Source of the DNA: Gammaproteobacteria bacterium
GTDB taxonomy: Bacteria > Pseudomonadota > Gammaproteobacteria > Chromatiales > Chromatiaceae
Direction of reading: 5' to 3'
Length of the DNA stretch: 9,684 nt
NCBI GenBank assembly: GCA_019136395.1
Contig: JAGVUH010000181.1
Coordinates: 1 to 9,684, forward strand
The notes under the pieces are model-generated. The model saw only the letters and a program-made list of their open reading frames with translations, ran no database searches and was not told where the DNA came from. Below, piece by piece: positions 6,331 to 9,684 of this stretch; positions within the stretch are counted from its first letter, which is position 1; every line of letters starts with the position of its first letter. The translations under genes and the position numbers were made by a program.

Positions 6331-7401
6331 ATGATGCTGCCCATCGACATCCGCCCCGACAAGCTCTCCGAAGAGATGCTCGACTTCAGCCGCAAGCTGG
6401 GCCAGGGCATGGAGAACCTGCTCAACGCCGAGAAGATCGACACCGGGGTCACCCCCCGCGAGGTCGTCTACCGAGAAGACAAGCTGACCCTCTATCGCTA
6501 CCAGGCCCCGGAAGGCGTCAAGCGCAATCCGGTACCCCTGCTGGTCGTCTACGCCCTGGTCAACCGGCCCTACATGACCGACATCCAGGAGGATCGTTCG
6601 ACCATCAAAGGGTTGCTGGCCACCGGTCAGGACGTCTATCTCATCGACTGGGGCTACCCGGATCACGCCGACCGGGCCCTGACCATCGATGACTACCTCA
6701 ACGGTTATCTCGACAACTGCATCGACTTCATCCGCGAGAGTCACGGCCTCGACGCCATCAACATCCTGGGCATCTGCCAGGGTGGCGCCTTCAGCCTCTG
6801 CTACACCGCCATGCACCCGGAGAAGGTCAAGAACCTGGTGACCATGGTCACCCCCGTGGACTTCCAGACCCCGGACAACCTGCTCTCGGCCTGGGTCCAG
6901 CACATGGACGTCGACCTGGCGGTCGACACCATGGGCAACATTCCCGGTGAAATCCTGAACTGGACCTTCCTCTCCCTGAAGCCCTTCAGCCTCACCGGCC
7001 AGAAGTACGTCAACATGGTCGACGTCCTGGACGACCCGGACAAAATCAAAAACTTCCTGCGCATGGAAAAGTGGATCTTCGACAGCCCCGATCAGGCCGG
7101 CGAGACCTTCCGCCAGTTCATCAAGGACTTCTACCAGAAGAACGCCCTCATCAACGGCGGCCTGGTGATCGGCGATCAGGAGGTATCCCTGACCAATATC
7201 GGCTGCCCGCTGCTGAACATCTACGCCCTCCAGGATCACCTGGTGCCGCCGGACGCCTCCCGCGCCCTGGCCGGTCGCACCGGCAGCAAGGACTACACCG
7301 AACTGGCCTTCCCCGGCGGCCACATCGGCATCTACGTCAGCGGCAAGGCGCAGAAGGAAGTCACTCCCGCCATCGGCAAGTGGCTGAACGAACGCTCCTG
7401 A
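6331..7401 (+). CDS. phaC: Class III PHA synthase catalytic subunit PhaC
   Basis: PhaC polymerises (R)-3-hydroxyacyl-CoA, chiefly hydroxybutyryl-CoA, into PHA, forming an active complex with PhaE. The product is 356 residues, the short class III size. Counted from the ATG at 6331, the alpha/beta-hydrolase catalytic triad is C149 in GICQGG (the lipase-like box with Cys in place of Ser), D302 in ALQDHLVPP and H331 in FPGGHIGIYVSGKAQKEV. These are the same numbers as in the Allochromatium enzyme. GGAGGAG (6316-6322) lies eight bases before the ATG at 6331; a second ATG at 6334 is the start suggested by the family N-terminus M-x-PIDIRPDKL. A GTG at 6307 overlapping the phaE stop lacks a ribosome site. 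The gene ends the phaEC operon before a run of hairpins and a terminator. All active-site residues are present and the enzyme should be functional. Confidence 0.97.
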   Translation: MMLPIDIRPDKLSEEMLDFSRKLGQGMENLLNAEKIDTGVTPREVVYREDKLTLYRYQAPEGVKRNPVPLLVVYALVNRPYMTDIQEDRSTIKGLLATGQDVYLIDWGYPDHADRALTIDDYLNGYLDNCIDFIRESHGLDAINILGICQGGAFSLCYTAMHPEKVKNLVTMVTPVDFQTPDNLLSAWVQHMDVDLAVDTMGNIPGEILNWTFLSLKPFSLTGQKYVNMVDVLDDPDKIKNFLRMEKWIFDSPDQAGETFRQFIKDFYQKNALINGGLVIGDQEVSLTNIGCPLLNIYALQDHLVPPDASRALAGRTGSKDYTELAFPGGHIGIYVSGKAQKEVTPAIGKWLNERS

Positions 7402-7419
7402 GCCCCTAATCGAGAATGA

Positions 7420-7518
7420 GCGCCTGGCCAGACCAGGCGCCGGCTAGAGAGCAGGTCCCGGTCCGCTAGCCGACACCATAATTCCAAAACCGGCCAGAGC
7501 CATTACATAAACTGGCCG
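7420..7518 (+). repeat. Three successive hairpins between phaC and its terminator
   Basis: Three perfect inverted repeats follow the phaC stop: GCGCCTGG/CCAGGCGC (7420-7440, 5-base loop), CGGCTAG/CTAGCCG (7441-7472, 18-base loop) and CGGCCAG/CTGGCCG (7491-7518, 14-base loop). None is followed by a T-run. They would form a structured 3' untranslated region on the phaEC message, perhaps protecting it from exonucleases. The function is not known. Confidence 0.5.
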
Positions 7519-7524
7519 CATCAA

Positions 7525-7563
7525 AGCCCCGGCACCGTCGTCAGACGGGCCGGGGCTTTTTTT
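7525..7563 (+). terminator. Strong intrinsic terminator of phaE-phaC
   Basis: The stem AGCCCCGGC/GCCGGGGCT (7525-7533, 7549-7557) extends inward through CCGTC/GACGG around a GTCA loop and runs into seven Ts (7557-7563). This is a textbook rho-independent terminator. Read from the other side it ends only in TTT, so it is at best a weak stop for the converging his operon. I see no gene or clear signal in the remaining 7564-7699. Confidence 0.9.
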
Positions 7564-7699
7564 CATGAGTCGGCTGGCTTCTCACCAAGGGCTACCGTTA
7601 ATACATCGCACAAGGGTTTGATGAGTACGGCTCTGGAGTCGCCCCCCCACCAGGCGCTACCCGACCCTCCCTTGCCGGACCAAAAGCTCTGGGTAGTAG

Positions 7700-8717
7700 T
7701 TACAGAGACGCGATGAGGGCGGCCAAAAAGGCGTCGTTCTCCTCCGGGGTGCCAATGGTGACGCGCAGGCAGTCGGCGAGCATGGGGTGGGCGCCGTTGA
7801 GGTTCTTGACCAGGATGCCGCGGGCCTTGAGGGCCTGGAAGATTTCATCGGCGCGGCCGGGGGCGAAGCGGGCCAGGATGAAGTTGGCCTGGCTGGGCCA
7901 GGGATGGACGCCGGGCAGGGCCGCCAGGGCGGCGAAGAGGCGCTCGCGCTCCTGGCGGATCAGCCGGGTCTGTTCGTCGAAGCGCCCCTTGTGACCGAGG
8001 ACGAAGGCGGCGCTGACCTGGGTGAGGACGTTGATGTTGTAGGGCAGGCGGGTCTTGTCGATCTGGTCGAGCCAGGCGTGGGGGCCGGCCAGCAGGCCCA
8101 GCCGCAGGCCGGCCAGGCCCATCTTGGAGACGGTGCGCATGACCAGCAGGTTGGGCCAGTCCCCCAGGCGCCGCAGGAAGCTGGCGTCGGTGAAGGGGGC
8201 GTAGGCCTCGTCCACCACCACCAGGCCGGGGGCGGCGGCGATGATCTCCGCCAGGGCCGCGGCGTCGAAGAGGTTGCCGGTAGGGTTGTTCGGGTAGGCG
8301 AGGAAGGTCAGGACCGGACGTTCCCGCTCCAGGGCCGCCATCACCGCTGCCTTGTCCAGGGCGAAATCGTCGGCGCTCAGGGGCACGCCCACGTAGTCCA
8401 TGCCGGCGAAGCGGGCGATCATGCGGAACATGACGAAGCCCGGGTCCACCGACAGCACCTTGCCCCCCGGCCGCGCCAGGGTCAGGCACAGCATCTGGAT
8501 GATCTCGTCGGAGCCGTTGCCGAGCAGCAGGGCCATGTCCGCCGGGATGTCCAGTGCCTGGCGCAGGGACCTCCAGCCACTCCTGGCGCAGGCCCTCGGG
8601 CAGGCCATAGGGGTTCTCCATGGCGTCCAGCTTGATCAGGCCCGTGGCATCGGGGACCTGGTAGGCGGTCAGGGCCAGGATCTCGGGGCGGACCAGGCGG
8701 TCGACGAGGTGTTGCAT
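7700..8717 (-). pseudogene. hisC: Histidinol-phosphate aminotransferase HisC, frame break with missing segment
   Basis: HisC transfers an amino group from glutamate to imidazole-acetol phosphate in histidine synthesis, using PLP. The N-terminus ([20 protein letters not shown] ... [17 protein letters not shown]) starts at 8717, 16 bases after hisD. At about 8566-8571 the frame shifts, and the protein resumes as [26 protein letters not shown] through to the stop at 7700. The rest carries the family features: [18 protein letters not shown] and the PLP lysine in [13 protein letters not shown] (Lys codon 8123-8125). Between WLE and LRQAL, HisC proteins normally have about twenty more residues including the conserved LNRYPDP, which is absent from both frames here. 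So this is a small deletion whose size is not a multiple of three, not a simple one-base slip. Either the gene is broken or the assembly lost about 60 bases. A 302-residue ORF from 8608 starts out of the native frame. Confidence 0.8.
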
Positions 8718-8733
8718 GGCTCGGTCCCCGCCC

Positions 8734-9684
8734 TCAGCCCCGAGGCCCCTGGCCACGGTATTCGGCGGAGCGGGCATGGGCGGTGAGCCCCTCGCCCCGC
8801 GCCAGGACCGAGACCGTGTGTGACAGGGTGGCGGCCCCGGTGGCGGAGGCCATGATCAGGCTGGAGCGCTTCTGGAAGTCGTAAACCCCAAGGGGGGAGG
8901 AGAAGCGGGCGGTGCGCGAGGTGGGCAGGACGTGGTTGGGACCGGCGCAGTAGTCCCCCAGGGCCTCGGCGGTGTGACGACCCATGAAGATGGCCCCCGC
9001 ATGGCGGATGCGTCCGGCCAGGGTCTCGGGATCGGCCACGGACAGCTCCAGGTGTTCCGGCGCGATCTGGTTGGCCAGGGCCGCGGCCTCCTCCTGATCG
9101 CGGGCCAGGATCAGGGCGCCGCGGGCGCGCAGGGCGGCGGCGATGATCTCCTGGCGCTCCATGGTCGGCAACAGGCGGTCGATGGCGGCGGCCACCTGGT
9201 CGAGATAGGCCGGGTCCCAGGCGACCAGGATGGCCTGGGCATCCTCGTCGTGTTCGGCCTGGGAAAAGAGGTCCATGGCGATCCACTCCGGGGCCGTGCC
9301 GCCATCGCAGAGGATGAGGATCTCCGAGGGGCCGGCGACCATGTCGATGCCCACCTGGCCAAAGACGGCGCGCTTGGCGGTGGCGACATAGATGTTGCCC
9401 GGGCCAACGATCTTGTCCACCGCCGGCACCGTGGCGGTGCCATAGGCCAGGGCGGCCACCGCCTGGGCACCGCCGACGGCGAAGACCCGGTCGACGCCGG
9501 CGGCGTGGGCCGCGGCCAGCACCAGCTCGTTCAGTTCCCCGGCGGGGGTGGGCACCACCATGATCAGCTCCGCCACCCCGGCCACCTTGGCGGGGATGGC
9601 GTTCATCAGCACCGAGGAGGGATAGGCCGCCTTGCCGCCGGGGACATAGAGCCCCACCCGGTCCAGGGGGGTGACCTTCTGGCC
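8734..9684 (-). CDS. hisD: Histidinol dehydrogenase HisD, 5' end outside window
   Basis: HisD oxidises L-histidinol to L-histidine in two NAD-dependent steps, the last reactions of the pathway. The 316 C-terminal residues are present; about 115 N-terminal residues lie beyond the window. Counted within this fragment, the zinc ligands are Q142 and H145 ([11 protein letters not shown]), D244 ([16 protein letters not shown]) and H303 ([11 protein letters not shown]). The catalytic pair is E210-H211 in APEHLEL. The spacing agrees with the E. coli enzyme to within a residue. [19 protein letters not shown] and [11 protein letters not shown] are further family signatures. The frame is open to the window edge; an internal GTG at 9655-9657 is not the start. 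hisC follows 16 bases after the stop, so the two form an operon, as in many proteobacteria. No defect is visible in this part. Confidence 0.96.
   Translation of the reverse strand, partial: GQKVTPLDRVGLYVPGGKAAYPSSVLMNAIPAKVAGVAELIMVVPTPAGELNELVLAAAHAAGVDRVFAVGGAQAVAALAYGTATVPAVDKIVGPGNIYVATAKRAVFGQVGIDMVAGPSEILILCDGGTAPEWIAMDLFSQAEHDEDAQAILVAWDPAYLDQVAAAIDRLLPTMERQEIIAAALRARGALILARDQEEAAALANQIAPEHLELSVADPETLAGRIRHAGAIFMGRHTAEALGDYCAGPNHVLPTSRTARFSSPLGVYDFQKRSSLIMASATGAATLSHTVSVLARGEGLTAHARSAEYRGQGPRG

Noticed and set aside
6103..7323. 406-residue - strand frame across phaE and phaC
   Set aside because: Shadow frame; composition is biased to Val/Asp/Gly and no family is recognisable, while phaC shows an intact triad.
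8560..8592. Programmed frameshift in hisC
   Set aside because: No slippery run at the break, and about twenty conserved residues are missing, which a ribosomal shift would not restore.
7787..8635. 282-residue + strand frame across hisC
   Set aside because: Gln/Gly/Val-rich antisense shadow of hisC.
1..9684. CRISPR array, tRNA or rRNA
   Set aside because: No regularly spaced repeats and no cloverleaf or rRNA-like stretch was seen on either strand.

Overview
The window is GC-rich gammaproteobacterial DNA. It most likely comes from a purple sulfur bacterium or close relative (Chromatiales, probably Chromatiaceae). The strongest clue is a class III polyhydroxyalkanoate (PHA) synthase pair, phaE-phaC, diverging from phaA-phaR-phaP, the layout known from Allochromatium and Thiocystis. 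The PhaC sequence reads very much like the Allochromatium enzyme. The species cannot be fixed from the sequence alone.

Layout. Positions 1-2667 are most of an IS21-family insertion sequence read on the + strand: istA (DDE transposase), istB (AAA+ ATPase) and a third small ORF, followed by the right end with its repeated TTACACC motif. The left end lies before base 1. The right end sits inside the phasin gene phaP (- strand, 2662-2841). The IS tip supplies a Cys codon and a stop, leaving 58 native phasin residues. Next on the - strand come phaR (PHA-responsive repressor, 3187-3648) and phaA (acetyl-CoA acetyltransferase, 3919-5103). After a 142-bp divergent control region, phaE (5246-6310) and phaC (6331-7401) run on the + strand and end in a strong terminator at 7525-7563. 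The last part is a - strand histidine operon segment: hisD (8734 to beyond the window end) followed 16 bp later by hisC (7700-8717). hisC carries a frame break and appears to lack the LNRYP region, so it is called a pseudogene.

How the parts work together. PhaA makes acetoacetyl-CoA. PhaB, expected beyond the IS but not visible here, would reduce it. PhaE and PhaC together polymerise hydroxybutyryl-CoA. PhaR would repress the phasin gene, and perhaps the synthesis genes, until granules titrate it away. A 17-bp motif, TTGTTGCANNGCACAAT, occurs once in front of phaP and once between phaA and phaE. At both places it overlaps a candidate -10 box at the same offset, so it is a good candidate PhaR operator. 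phaP has its own sigma70-type promoter behind a phaR terminator, and that promoter now points into the IS.

Points most worth a second look: the IS disruption of phaP and likely loss of phaB coupling; the C-terminus DSDDELPF of the small IS protein, which resembles the SSB C-terminal tip; the shared operator motif; the broken hisC; and the run of four hairpins after phaC.
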